Source: Prevotella sp. oral taxon 299 str. F0039 (GTDB lineage: Bacteria; Bacteroidota; Bacteroidia; Bacteroidales; Bacteroidaceae). Taken from it: a stretch of 64,000 bases of DNA. The DNA lies in the NCBI RefSeq assembly GCF_000163055.2, contig NC_022111.1, positions 1 to 64,000 of the forward strand, written 5' to 3'. Of this stretch, positions 54,801 through 63,564 are shown piece by piece. How positions within the stretch are numbered: position 1 is the first letter of the stretch; every line of letters begins with the position of its first letter. The translations under genes were made by a program, and so were the position numbers. The notes under the pieces are model-generated. The model did no database searches, had not been told where the DNA came from, and saw nothing but the letters and a program-made list of their open reading frames with translations.

Positions 54801-56491
54801 AATACCTTTGCTCTACCATTTTTTATAATTGCATTGGCTTTTATGTTGTTAAGTCGATAGTGATTATAAGCAAATTGTTGTATTGTTGTATTTAGATCTA
54901 AGCGTGTTTGGGGGGAGAATACATCGGTTCCCCTACCTTTAAGAGATACATTTCCACTAAAAGGTTGAAGACCTAAGCTGGGCATTAGACGTTGCAATTG
55001 CAGTTGATGTGCTTTAACTTGCGCATCATAAGTCATACTCTTTGTGTCAATAAATGCCTTACCGCTTATTTGTCCTACTCCTTCTTTCACATAAAAGGTA
55101 GTGTTATAGTGTGAACCATTTATCTTTAGATGACCATCTAAAGTCATATTCTGTGGCATTCTTACAACGCTTGTAACCGAAGAGGGTAGAAAAGAAGTAA
55201 TAAAGTCGAGATTATAACTATTGCCATTCAACACAATATCGCCTACAAGATTATTGGGCTGATTTACATTTGCAAGAAAACCGCTTGCCTTCAACTTAAA
55301 AGCTGAAACCATTTGAGCATTCAGCGAGGCAATCCTTACATGTTTCATATTTCCTCGTATATCGCCTGTTATAACCAAAGGGTGACTTGGAAAGCGTTGA
55401 ATTGCAGCCGAATAGGCTGGACCAAGATAGGCGATAAGGTCGGGTTTGGCAATACTTGCATTTAAAGCAAGATTCAGTTTACCAGGATTACGCTCGTCAA
55501 AAGCAGTTAAATCCATTGCCATTTGTGCTTTTAACTTTGAGTATGGTGTTTCTAAAAAGAAGTTTGGAAGTTGCATTTGCATGCTATCCATTGAAAAGGA
55601 ACCACCTGCACGTTCTATTTTTAATCCACTTTTTTCTTTTAAGGTACAATAAATAATTTTTAGATTCAATTTCTCTGGGTTATAAGAAAAAGAATCTACA
55701 CCTATTGCTATTTGAGATAATTCAAGGTGATTGTAATCGAATCCTCTTTTTATTGTTTCAAAAGGACGATCGTATTTCACCGCACCTTCTTTCCAATCTA
55801 ACTGTCTTACAGAATAGCTTTTATGCAGAAGATCAAACAAACCACCGATTACTTCTGCATCGGTTATTTGAGTTCTCACAAATAAACTATCGTGTGGCAT
55901 GCGCAATTGCACATTGGTTCGTTTCATTTTGAGGTTTAACAGCTTTATTTTCCACTCATTTTTAGTCGTCGAAGTATCAGGTGGAATGCTGTCGTTCATA
56001 TATACTTTAACATTTGCATCTTCTAAAACAGCAGTATTGATCAATGCAAGTTTATTGCGGAGGTCTATGCCTTTACTAGAAATAAGTAGTTTTTTTATCC
56101 CCCCACTCACCCTAGCTTCGTCTACAAAATTGGTGGTATTAAAGTTAACTCCTTCTAATTTAAGTTGTTCCACCTCTATATTTTCTTGTAATAATGGTAG
56201 TAGTTCTACATCTACCAACATTCTTTTTACATCAGCAACTGTATCTTTCTGCGTAGAAATACTATCATTTTGTTGCAATACCTTTAGGTTTTCTGCGCCT
56301 AAATGCAATGGAAACACTAGCTTAACTCTCTCAACTGAGATATCTAAGCCTGTTTTTTCTGATGTAATCTGTACAACTTTAAATACTGCCCAACGCTGTA
56401 TTGGTGGACAATATAATAGGATTGATAATAATAAAAATAGTGCGATGGGAGTTAACAACACAACCAACGCCCAACGGATATATTTTTTCAT
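51857..56491 (-). CDS. tamB: TamB-like translocation/assembly module protein
   Basis: A 1544-aa AsmA/TamB-type protein. An N-terminal membrane anchor (about 7-29, WALVVLLTPIALFLLLSILL) is followed by a very long beta-rich region of AsmA-like repeats and the C-terminal TamB/DUF490 domain (about 1130-1510, with LNGRYTIRSGEMKYSLPVIP and VEFRGEAMNPTIQITATEQN). It should form a periplasm-spanning groove for lipid transport or barrel insertion with the overlapping TamA-like partner. Length is within the range of Bacteroidetes TamB proteins. Confidence 0.92.
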   Translation of the reverse strand: MKKYIRWALVVLLTPIALFLLLSILLYCPPIQRWAVFKVVQITSEKTGLDISVERVKLVFPLHLGAENLKVLQQNDSISTQKDTVADVKRMLVDVELLPLLQENIEVEQLKLEGVNFNTTNFVDEARVSGGIKKLLISSKGIDLRNKLALINTAVLEDANVKVYMNDSIPPDTSTTKNEWKIKLLNLKMKRTNVQLRMPHDSLFVRTQITDAEVIGGLFDLLHKSYSVRQLDWKEGAVKYDRPFETIKRGFDYNHLELSQIAIGVDSFSYNPEKLNLKIIYCTLKEKSGLKIERAGGSFSMDSMQMQLPNFFLETPYSKLKAQMAMDLTAFDERNPGKLNLALNASIAKPDLIAYLGPAYSAAIQRFPSHPLVITGDIRGNMKHVRIASLNAQMVSAFKLKASGFLANVNQPNNLVGDIVLNGNSYNLDFITSFLPSSVTSVVRMPQNMTLDGHLKINGSHYNTTFYVKEGVGQISGKAFIDTKSMTYDAQVKAHQLQLQRLMPSLGLQPFSGNVSLKGRGTDVFSPQTRLDLNTTIQQFAYNHYRLNNIKANAIIKNGRAKVFVDSKNELLYGTISADALMSKRLVDATAVCNLSKADLYKLRITDQPLTISLRGRAGVITDLQDNYKAFGDIDNIIVRDSTKDYHPQRIVFNGITRRDTTYANVYCGDFQLKLNAKGGYKYLLRKGNALSSIVQKQIRNKQFNYLEIQKKLPLVHINLTTGQNNMFMKILKRYGYKVGSANIDMQVSPSIGLNGRAEIYDVYAQSNQIDTIRFNVMSQNNQLKYAAQVRNSPKNPQYVFNALLDGSVLNKDLTLNTKLYDSKNKLTLALGLQGEMDSKGVKASIKDKNVILGYKEFAVNDSNYVYISDTQTIYADVALLAKDKTGIHIYSNNESEDGMQDITLSVQEFDIAEMLSIMPFMPKMQGMLNGDLHFMKKDKSISVSSSMKIDRMVYENSPLGNLSTELVYMPLSDGSHAVDGRLMRDNQEIAIVEGSYNPQKKEALDVNLSLQHTPLSLVNGFIPDQIVGLKGYADGTLSVKGTPDKPNVNGEVYLDSAYLVSVPYGIELKMDDDPVRIVGSNLLFENFNFYSHNEEPLLTSGYFDFSDLDNMKLNLKMKANNYLLIDAEDNGNSLAYGKAWVNFSGTVAGSLTQLKMRGTLDVLGSTSMTYILLDSPLNNDNRFEGLVTFVDFREKKGQVVKKPTVNGLEMDMRINVDNGAHVRCDLNTDHSNYVDLIGGGELRMKYSNANEIQLNGRYTIRSGEMKYSLPVIPLKTFNIEEGSYVEFRGEAMNPTIQITATEQNKASVTTQEGAKRTVLFNCGVKVTNTLKNMGLEFIVSCQEDTDIANQLQAMSKEERGKIAVTMLTTGQYLYGGASNNFSMSSSLNSFLQSQINAITGSALKTFDMSFNMDNSSDASGSTRTNYSVKFAKRFLDNRLNVIVGGSFSSGGTNVEGTKDTFLDNITVEYRLNPNSNKYLKGYYKRDSYDWLDGYIGEYEVGFLWRRKLQHFQDIFRFKTKDKITDVVENDSIPAITQPTKEVK

Positions 56492-56635
56492 AATAAAATT
56501 CTAAAAATAGTTCTGTGCTAAGTTATAACGAATCTAACTGCAAAGTAAGCTATTTTTTCTGAATTCTGCTATAAAATTATATCTTATTTTGACATAACAA
56601 GCAGTTGATAAATGGAAAAAGATAGAAAGAAGTAT

Positions 56636-56675
56636 AAAAAATGAAGCCTATACCATCGTTAAAGATACTATAGGC
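56636..56675 (-). terminator. Terminator after the RluA-type gene
   Basis: GCCTATA (56646-56652) and TATAGGC (56669-56675) form the stem; on the minus strand CATTTTTTATAC follows. It lies 37 bp after the stop. The remaining stretch to the tamB start (56492-56635) is AT-rich with a weak -7-like TTACTTTG at 56541-56548. Confidence 0.6.
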
Positions 56676-56711
56676 CATTTATTAGATTTAGGAATAAACT
56701 TTTGATGGAGT

Positions 56712-57599
56712 TTATTTTATAATTCGTTTGAAATCGGAAGGAATGGGAGTTTCGAAAAGAAGAGGCTTATGTGTTATGGGATGGTAGAAAGCTAGTACGT
56801 AAGCATGAAGACAAAGACGTCCAATTGGGTCATCACCATTACCATATTTTGTATCTCCACATACGGGATGTCCTATGTCAGCAGAATGCACACGTATTTG
56901 ATTTTTGCGACCAGTTTCGAGCTTATACTCTACAAGAGTGTGATAAGCTGTGCGTTTTTTCACTTGGAAATGTGTTACAGCATACTTCCCCCCATTGTCA
57001 AAAGGACATGAATAGGTTACAAACATTTTGTTGTCTTTTAACCAATTGGCTATGGTTCCTTCGTTTTCTTGTACTTCTCCACTAACAATAGCCACGTAAC
57101 GCCGATCGTAAACGATGTTATGCCAATCTTCTTCAAATAGTCGTTCTACCCGTTTATCTTTGGCATATACCATCAATCCACTTGTTTCTCTATCTAAGCG
57201 ATGCACAACATGGGCATTGCATTTTTGTTTGGAACGCATCAAATAATCATCGAGAACAGTCTTTACATTAAGAGAGCCATGTCCTACGGGCATCGAAAGA
57301 ATACCTGCCTTTTTATGAACTACGATGATATGGTTGTCTTCATACACAATATCAACATATTTGCTTTTAAACAAATTATTGCGTTTTGTTTTGCTAATAG
57401 AAATCTTCATTCCTGGAGTTAATGGATAATCATACTTTGTTGTGATTTTTCCATTGACCTTAATTCCTTGTCCAGCTAATATATCTTTTAGTTTATTACG
57501 GCTCATTGTTTTTATATTGGTCAGAAGCCAGTTGAGTAATGTGTCTTTATCTGTAGTCACATAATGGTCGTAATCTCCTTTTTGCATTTTGTGAATCAT
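56712..57599 (-). CDS. RluA-family pseudouridine synthase
   Basis: A 295-aa RNA pseudouridine synthase. An S4 RNA-binding domain (NWLLTNIKTMSRNKLKDILA split over about 25-45, then GIKVNGK) is followed by the catalytic domain with VHRLDRETSGLMVYAKD, the Asp of HRLD being catalytic, and the TGRKNQIRVHSADIGHPVCGD segment in two parts. The rRNA or tRNA target is not determined. Monocistronic. Confidence 0.93.
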   Translation of the reverse strand: MIHKMQKGDYDHYVTTDKDTLLNWLLTNIKTMSRNKLKDILAGQGIKVNGKITTKYDYPLTPGMKISISKTKRNNLFKSKYVDIVYEDNHIIVVHKKAGILSMPVGHGSLNVKTVLDDYLMRSKQKCNAHVVHRLDRETSGLMVYAKDKRVERLFEEDWHNIVYDRRYVAIVSGEVQENEGTIANWLKDNKMFVTYSCPFDNGGKYAVTHFQVKKRTAYHTLVEYKLETGRKNQIRVHSADIGHPVCGDTKYGNGDDPIGRLCLHAYVLAFYHPITHKPLLFETPIPSDFKRIIK

Positions 57600-57703
57600 C
57601 TTTTTTTGATGTATTTATGTATAAAAATAGTCCTTTAATTTTATGAAATAGCATTCAAAAACAAGAAATCTACTCATTTTTATTATATTTTCTCTGCAAT
57701 ATG

Positions 57704-57711
57704 CAAATTTA
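57704..57711 (-). promoter_or_regulatory. Candidate -7 box for the RluA-type gene
   Basis: TAAATTTG on the minus strand, about 105 bp upstream of the start. No other feature is seen in 57600-57820. Confidence 0.55.
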
Positions 57712-57820
57712 ATGATATTCTTTTGAATACACAGGCTTTCTATCTCTGAAACCTTGTGTATTTTATGTCCTATTTCTTTTATTTTAACATTAGCTTAGTT
57801 TATTCTAGAATAGGAGATAA

Positions 57821-57855
57821 ATAAAAACCGCAATGCTCAATATTGAACATTGCGG
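57821..57855 (-). terminator. Terminator after the PpiD-like gene
   Basis: CCGCAATG (57828-57835) pairs with CATTGCGG (57848-57855), with an inner TCAAT/ATTGA pair, and TTTTTATTTA follows on the minus strand. Confidence 0.9.
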
Positions 57856-57898
57856 GTAATAGTTTATAACTTCAGAATCTAACAAGTTAGCGTCTTAG

Positions 57899-60040
57899 TT
57901 AAAAGAATAAATAGCGATTGTCGGTTACGTTTGCATTGATATAAAGTTCGTTCATGAATGAACCTGCATATTGCATGTACTTTTGACGAAGCTTTTGTTC
58001 TTCTTCAGTAGCCTTGAATGGAACATTGTTTGTTGCCTTGCCAGTTACTTGGAAGAGATAAACTGCAGCGTTACCTTTAACTGGCTGTGCACTGAACTTA
58101 CCCTTTGCAGTAGCTGAAACTGCACCACTTAGAGCTGGTTCGCTTGCTCCTGTTGCAGGAATAAATACTGGTGCAGCAAATGTTATTTGCGCAACATCAG
58201 AGATAGTAGCACCCTTTGCTTTCGCAGCGTTAATGCTATTAACGCCCTTAGCCTTAGCCATTAGTTGTTCGGCCTTCTTGTCTTTGATCACTTCAGCTTT
58301 AACAATTTCTTTAACTTGTGGGTCTGTTACAGCACGATAGCCTTTGGGATTAATCTTGTCTAGGATAACAAGTAGAAGATGATCGTTATCTCCACATTGA
58401 TACATTGGTGATACTTCTCCTTCTTTTGCATCGAACAACCATTTCAATGCATCGCGAGTTCCATGAATTCCAGCAAGATAATGCTCTGCTGTTGTAACGT
58501 CTTTACGTTCTAATACGGTGTAACCACTCTTTGCAGCGTTCTTTGTTATAGCTTCAGGAGTTGTGTTTGCACTAACAAAAGAGCTAAATTTGTTGTATGC
58601 TGTTGTGTAGGTATTTTGAGAGAAATCGATGTTCTTCTTAACTACTGCAGCTACATATTTGTTGGTGAAAGCAGAACGATTAAGAACCTGAACGATGATA
58701 TTGCCTTGTGTGAAAGCTATGTTTTTAACCTCGTTTGCAGGTAAAGTGTTCAATGTTTCAATAAGAGTTTTAGTGTCATTGTCTAGAGATGGTGCGTTTT
58801 GGTATTGTGAAGTAGTTAACCAAACCTTATCTCCTGTTTGTCCATATTTCTTTGCAAGAACTTCAAAATCAGCTCCACCTTTAAGTGCTTGGTAAACAGA
58901 ATCAGCAGTTTTGCGTGCTTGTTCCGCTGTAGCTCCACCAACTTGGATTTGTCTGTATTGTACAGAGTCTGGCAATTGTTGTTTGCTTACAAGTTTAATG
59001 ATATTAAGAGTGTTGTCAAAATTGCTTTCGAACACGTTAGAAACTTGTCCTACTGACATTGAATCTAGTTTACTAGCAATGTCTTGTGGATATGCATTCT
59101 TTGTTACTGCAACACCTAGGAAAGGAACAAGTGATGTGCTTCTACGAACAACATTATTTACATCTGTAGCCTCTGAAAGATCTTTTGCATATCCCGCAAA
59201 TTGCTTTTTAAGGTCTTCTGTATCTTTTGTTGAAGGCTTAACTTGAATGTCTATGTATTTAATATTGCGTGTTTCAACAGGTTGTTTGAAACGTTCTTTT
59301 AGCTCATCGTATTTATTCTTTAAATCAGACTCAGTTACAGAGATTTTGCTATCATCAATAGAAGAGTAGGGGAATGATGCTAATTGAATATTACTTTCTT
59401 CAGTATTATCTTTGAAAGCCATTTTTGCTTCTATAGGATTTGAAAGAAGACAGTTTGCAAAAAGAGCTTGATACTTTTGTGCAAGCAATTGTTGGCGAAG
59501 ATTTTTTTCAATGAAAACCCAGTATTTGTACAAGTTTTCATATTGTTGCGCCATCTGAGGATTGGTGCTTTTTTGTGTCTTATAATCAGCTAAGAACTTT
59601 TTTAAAGCGTTGACATCGAATCGACCTGTTTGTTGATTAACAAATGGTGTACCCATAAGCATTTGGTTTGTACCTGCCTTTAGCACGTTTTGAATTTCTG
59701 CATCGGTGACAGTTAAACCAAGAGCTTCTACTTCTTTCTCTATGATCTTATTCTGAACGAAAGTATTCCAAACCATGTCTCGGATTTGGGTTTGCTCTTC
59801 TTCACTAAGGTTTTCTTTACCTTGTTGCATCTTAATTACTTCAGAATACTCTTCAACAAGCTTTTGAAATTCTTGTACATCAAGTTTCTTTCCCAATACT
59901 TTACCTAATTGTTGGCGATCGTTATTGCGACTAGATTCCCATGAACGAAATGCTTCTTCGGCAATAAAGGCAAATAGGGCAAATCCTATAACGCCTACAA
60001 GGACAGCGCCTTTGCTTCTGATTTTTCCTAATACTGACAT
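57899..60040 (-). CDS. ppiD: PpiD-like membrane-anchored peptidyl-prolyl isomerase
   Basis: A 713-aa foldase anchored by one N-terminal helix (about 12-31, GAVLVGVIGFALFAFIAEEA). A SurA-N-like helical domain (about 35-200, with QKLVEEYSEVIKMQQGK) precedes a parvulin domain (about 360-460) and a second, degenerate one near 540-590. It would assist folding of proteins leaving the Sec translocon. The order OMP-lptC-corC-like-ppiD on one strand points to an envelope-biogenesis group, although 163 bp separate this gene from the one upstream. Confidence 0.9.
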   Translation of the reverse strand: MSVLGKIRSKGAVLVGVIGFALFAFIAEEAFRSWESSRNNDRQQLGKVLGKKLDVQEFQKLVEEYSEVIKMQQGKENLSEEEQTQIRDMVWNTFVQNKIIEKEVEALGLTVTDAEIQNVLKAGTNQMLMGTPFVNQQTGRFDVNALKKFLADYKTQKSTNPQMAQQYENLYKYWVFIEKNLRQQLLAQKYQALFANCLLSNPIEAKMAFKDNTEESNIQLASFPYSSIDDSKISVTESDLKNKYDELKERFKQPVETRNIKYIDIQVKPSTKDTEDLKKQFAGYAKDLSEATDVNNVVRRSTSLVPFLGVAVTKNAYPQDIASKLDSMSVGQVSNVFESNFDNTLNIIKLVSKQQLPDSVQYRQIQVGGATAEQARKTADSVYQALKGGADFEVLAKKYGQTGDKVWLTTSQYQNAPSLDNDTKTLIETLNTLPANEVKNIAFTQGNIIVQVLNRSAFTNKYVAAVVKKNIDFSQNTYTTAYNKFSSFVSANTTPEAITKNAAKSGYTVLERKDVTTAEHYLAGIHGTRDALKWLFDAKEGEVSPMYQCGDNDHLLLVILDKINPKGYRAVTDPQVKEIVKAEVIKDKKAEQLMAKAKGVNSINAAKAKGATISDVAQITFAAPVFIPATGASEPALSGAVSATAKGKFSAQPVKGNAAVYLFQVTGKATNNVPFKATEEEQKLRQKYMQYAGSFMNELYINANVTDNRYLFF

Positions 60041-60151
60041 TGTTTATTTTGTTTTTATTATTATTATCTGAATGGAAACTAAGTGAGTTGCTAAAGAATC
60101 GTTACATTAGTAGTGTTAGTTTGTGACTCGTAGCAAATACTAAGTGAGCAC

Positions 60152-60159
60152 AAAAATAC
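60152..60159 (-). promoter_or_regulatory. Candidate -7 box for the PpiD-like gene
   Basis: TATTTTTG on the minus strand, 112 bp upstream of the start. No clear -33. Confidence 0.5.
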
Positions 60160-60203
60160 TAAAAAGTTATTGAATAACAATATATTTAACTTAAAAAACG
60201 GCT

Positions 60204-61466
60204 CTATTGCTTTACTTTTAGTTTTACAAGTTCAATCTTTGTTTGGGTGTTCTTTATAATTTTAAATTCGTACTTGTCTATATTCACGATTTCATTAAGC
60301 TTTGGAAACGTTTGGAAGTGATGTAAAATAAAACCTCCAATAGTCATATATTCATCGCTTTCAGGGATGTCCAAGTTAAACATATCGTTTACTTTATCAA
60401 TTTCTAAACGGGCTGATAATACATATTGTCCATCTTCTGTTTGTTTTGCGATGTATTTTTTATTATCGTGTTCGTCTTCAATTTCTCCAAAGATCTCTTC
60501 AACTATATCTTCTAAAGAGATTAGTCCACTGGTGCCACCAAATTCATCTATTACAATGCCAAGACTCTTTTTGCGTTGTAAGAAAATAGACATCAATTTC
60601 TTAACTGCCATTGTTTCAGGGACAAAAGGCATCTCAAGGATTTTTGTTCTCCAGTCGGTTTCTTGGTGAAACATCTCTGAGCTATGGATGTAGCCAATTA
60701 TATTATCGATATTTTCTTTATAAACAATGATTTTAGAGTGTCCACTTTCGGTGAAACGTTGCATGAGTTCTTTGTCTGTGCAAGTATTAATATCGATGGC
60801 ATTGATTTCGGTTCGAGGGATCATACAATCACGAACACGAGTGTCAGACAAGTCTAATACGTTGTGAAATATCTTTACCTCTTCTACCATATCGCTGTTG
60901 CTTTTGGCATTATCAATACTTGATTGTACTAAATAGTCGAGATCTAGCTTTGTAAATTCACCCTCATCAGGTGTATAGTCCAGCTTCTTCCCTAATATTT
61001 TCAGTACAATCTTAGACAACAAAGTTGTTAACTTGCTGATAGGCCATAGCAAACAATAGAATAAATAAGCAGGAAGTGAGAAGAAGGAAAGTTTGCTATT
61101 AGGATTATTCTTAAAGATAGTTTTAGGGATAAACTCTCCAACAAAGATTACAAGAATGGTAGAAACGATTGTATCTAACGTAACTCTTAGACCTGCATCA
61201 AATCCTTTAAATATAGTGTTGTCTAGTAATTGAGCTGTAAGAATACCATAAATAACCAATACAATGTTGTTTCCTATGAGCATACTACTGACAAATCCAT
61301 TTGGATGTCGGTAAAAGAAATCTATGAATTTTGTAGAAAATGATTTCTTTTCTTTGTCAATTTCTGCTCTCATTCTATTACTAGAGACGAATGCTATCTC
61401 CATTCCTGAAAAGAAACCTGATAGAATGAGGGTGGTAATAATTCCTATAATAAGTGGTAAATCCAA
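60204..61466 (-). CDS. CNNM/CBS/CorC-family membrane protein (hemolysin-like, GldE relative)
   Basis: A 420-aa protein with an N-terminal DUF21/CNNM membrane domain (about 1-170, starting with LPLIIGIITTLILSGFFSGM), a CBS pair (about 205-330, with DCMIPRTEINAID and GIVIDEFGGTSGL), and a C-terminal CorC/HlyC transporter-associated domain. Relatives are implicated in Mg2+ efflux, and the gliding protein GldE belongs to the same family. The name hemolysin is historical and gives no evidence for toxicity. It is 44 bp downstream of lptC. Confidence 0.9.
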   Translation of the reverse strand: MDLPLIIGIITTLILSGFFSGMEIAFVSSNRMRAEIDKEKKSFSTKFIDFFYRHPNGFVSSMLIGNNIVLVIYGILTAQLLDNTIFKGFDAGLRVTLDTIVSTILVIFVGEFIPKTIFKNNPNSKLSFFSLPAYLFYCLLWPISKLTTLLSKIVLKILGKKLDYTPDEGEFTKLDLDYLVQSSIDNAKSNSDMVEEVKIFHNVLDLSDTRVRDCMIPRTEINAIDINTCTDKELMQRFTESGHSKIIVYKENIDNIIGYIHSSEMFHQETDWRTKILEMPFVPETMAVKKLMSIFLQRKKSLGIVIDEFGGTSGLISLEDIVEEIFGEIEDEHDNKKYIAKQTEDGQYVLSARLEIDKVNDMFNLDIPESDEYMTIGGFILHHFQTFPKLNEIVNIDKYEFKIIKNTQTKIELVKLKVKQ

Positions 61467-61510
61467 TTGAATGATATCGTTTTTAATAATTGTTTTCTAT
61501 CTAATAAATA

Positions 61511-62197
61511 TTATAATGCGTTGGGGTTAAGCTTTGGGTGTGGGTTCGTTGGAGGTCTCATTACTTGTTGTGAAGTATCAGGTAGAGCGTTTGTTCCTGT
61601 GTCTTTATTGCCAAAGTCTCCTTTTTCAAATGAACCTTTAGTGTTATATATGTTATAACGGGTCATCTTTTCATCGCTACGGAAATAGCTTCCTTGAAGA
61701 GTTCGTTCTGGGGTTACAATACGAGAATATACATGTGAGTATATTTCGTGATTAGATTGATCCCAAAAGAGCTGTTCACTAAAATAACGTAACCCTTCCT
61801 TTGTAAGCACTCTTACACGTCCTCTTAGTTCCCAAAGCTTTTGTTCTGTGAAATAATAAGCCGTGTCGCATTGTATGAAAGCTTGTACATGAAATTTCTC
61901 ATCGAATTGTTCTAGAAATAAACTCTTTTCAAAAATCCATCGTTTGGGATTTCTTATTTCGTTTACTTCCCAGCGTTCTGTAACAATTCTATATTTAATT
62001 ACACCTGAATCTGAGATCAAAGTGTTAACACCATATGACGTCATTATAGATGCAGAGTCACGCTCATGAATAGCAGGAGCGGTATGTTCCTTTTGTTCTG
62101 AACAGCAAACAAAGAAACATACCGTAGTTATTGTAAATAGAATATGTCGTAAATGTTTTGACACAATTATTATTCTACTTTCCATTTTGCGAACCAA
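61511..62197 (-). CDS. lptC: LPS export periplasmic protein LptC
   Basis: A 228-aa protein whose N-terminal hydrophobic segment ends in a cysteine pair (TVCFFVCCSEQ), suggesting a lipoprotein or anchor, followed by an LptC-type jellyroll (LISDSGVIKYRIVTERWEV, FLEQFDEKFHVQAFIQCDTA in two strands, LWELRGRVRVLTKEG). In Bacteroidetes this protein links LptBFG to the periplasmic LPS bridge. The start is uncertain: ATG 62197 overlaps the upstream gene by 28 bp, ATG 62185 by 16 bp, and GTG 62164 would give no overlap. Confidence 0.85.
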   Translation of the reverse strand: MVRKMESRIIIVSKHLRHILFTITTVCFFVCCSEQKEHTAPAIHERDSASIMTSYGVNTLISDSGVIKYRIVTERWEVNEIRNPKRWIFEKSLFLEQFDEKFHVQAFIQCDTAYYFTEQKLWELRGRVRVLTKEGLRYFSEQLFWDQSNHEIYSHVYSRIVTPERTLQGSYFRSDEKMTRYNIYNTKGSFEKGDFGNKDTGTNALPDTSQQVMRPPTNPHPKLNPNAL

Positions 62198-63471
62198 CGC
62201 TCGTTAAATGTTAAACCAATATTAATGCGCAAGCTATTTTCTTTGATGAAAGAGCTACTGCTTTGGTTTATCCATTGTGCTGAAATATTAAGAAGTGAGC
62301 GTGAATTATATGCGTTTATGATAGGAATTCCGACACCAGCACTCATGCTAAACTCTTTAGGTCCATTAATGTTGTTAATCTTTAGATATGAACTTACAAG
62401 AGAGGCACCAAATCTATAACGTATTCGAGAAAAGAAATGACGTGATAAAACATTGGGGCAAAATTCTCCTCCCAATGTTACTTTGTGTCTATCGTTATAC
62501 ATATTATTAACTAATACGTATGAGCTTATATTATTTTTCTCCATATAAACTGGTGTTTTTACAGCTGACCATTTTTGTAAGGTATAGTCGATACCAAACT
62601 TTAAGCGTTGGTCATGGTTCCACATCAGTCCTAAAGATAACGCAGAAGGTAAGTTCATTCCTTTGCCAGCATTATATGTTGTTGTATCGGATACGCTAGT
62701 CTGAGAATTCTTTGAAATAATAGAAAATGTAGGTTTTGTGCCTAATTCGTGTGCAAAATTATAGGTTGCGCCTAAAGTTATAGCATCTTTCTTACTCAAA
62801 GAAAGTGTATATTGTAAACCTAAAGTTGTGTGAATACTATTGAAATCAGCTTTATAGTTACGTGACAAGGTATTGATAGAAGCATCAGAATATTGATTTA
62901 TAACACTTCTTTCATAGTTTCCCCACATATACGAAGTATTAACTCCGATAGAGAAATTTTTAATTGGCATCCAGCCTAATCCTAAATAAGTCTGATGTAA
63001 GCCACCTTCACCATTATAAGTATTGGTATATGGTGTAATAGTTCCATCGTTAGGATTTTCTATTTTTCCAGAGTTGGAATAGCTGTATCCTACGTTTGTA
63101 AAAGGAACAAAGCCAAAACTTGCTCCTAAATGCTTAGCAAGTCTTAGTCCTGCAATAATGTATTCAAAGTTCCCGTTGCGTGCATTAAATGTTGCTCCTT
63201 GCTCTTTGAATTGTGTTATTTGAGCAGATGCACCTGCATCGAATATAAAACTGAGTGAATCTATAGATGAATAAGATGCAGGGTTTAGGTAGTTTACTTG
63301 ATTATTTTCGTGAAATCCAATTCCTAAACCATTCATTCCACGACTTTGGGCACCTGGATTTTCTGATAAAACGCCTATGCCATATTGGCTATAAGGTGAG
63401 TTTGTTCCGCTTTGAGCATATGATGTTGCACAAGCAACGCACATTAGAACCGATGATATTATTTTTTTCAT
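62170..63471 (-). CDS. Outer-membrane beta-barrel protein, FadL/PorV-like
   Basis: A 433-aa exported barrel. ATG 63471 gives a signal peptide (MKKIISSVLMCVACATSYAQ); a TTG three codons earlier is in frame but unnecessary. The N-terminal region SPYSQYGIGVLSENPGAQSRG and the NYLNPASYSSIDS motif are typical of a Bacteroidetes family related to FadL/PorV barrels. Alternating strands fill the rest, ending in a short charged tail (FAKWKVE). It heads the lptC group; a cargo is not known. Confidence 0.8.
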   Translation of the reverse strand: MKKIISSVLMCVACATSYAQSGTNSPYSQYGIGVLSENPGAQSRGMNGLGIGFHENNQVNYLNPASYSSIDSLSFIFDAGASAQITQFKEQGATFNARNGNFEYIIAGLRLAKHLGASFGFVPFTNVGYSYSNSGKIENPNDGTITPYTNTYNGEGGLHQTYLGLGWMPIKNFSIGVNTSYMWGNYERSVINQYSDASINTLSRNYKADFNSIHTTLGLQYTLSLSKKDAITLGATYNFAHELGTKPTFSIISKNSQTSVSDTTTYNAGKGMNLPSALSLGLMWNHDQRLKFGIDYTLQKWSAVKTPVYMEKNNISSYVLVNNMYNDRHKVTLGGEFCPNVLSRHFFSRIRYRFGASLVSSYLKINNINGPKEFSMSAGVGIPIINAYNSRSLLNISAQWINQSSSSFIKENSLRINIGLTFNERWFAKWKVE

Positions 63472-63499
63472 TGATTGCAATATTACAATGTTTTCGTTG

Positions 63500-63507
63500 C
63501 AAAATTA
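63500..63507 (-). promoter_or_regulatory. Candidate -7 box for the FadL/PorV-like gene
   Basis: TAATTTTG on the minus strand, 29 bp upstream of the start, in the 93-bp divergent gap with the DUF4105 gene. Confidence 0.5.
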
Positions 63508-63552
63508 TTGAAAAAAAACGAGATAAGAGCATTACAAGTGGGAAATATAAGT

Positions 63553-63560
63553 TATTTTTG
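63553..63560 (+). promoter_or_regulatory. -7-like box almost touching the DUF4105 start
   Basis: TATTTTTG ends only 4 bp before GTG 63565. If used, the transcript would begin at or next to the start codon. Confidence 0.45.
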
Positions 63561-63564
63561 CATC

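Noticed and set aside
55899..56504. A 201-codon + strand ORF opposite the tamB N-terminus
   Set aside because: Ser/Thr/Phe-rich antisense translation of the tamB anchor region, with no promoter of its own.
60204..61466. Hemolysin (toxin) label for the CNNM/CBS/CorC protein
   Set aside because: The name comes from an early homologue; domain content is that of a cation-transport-associated membrane protein.
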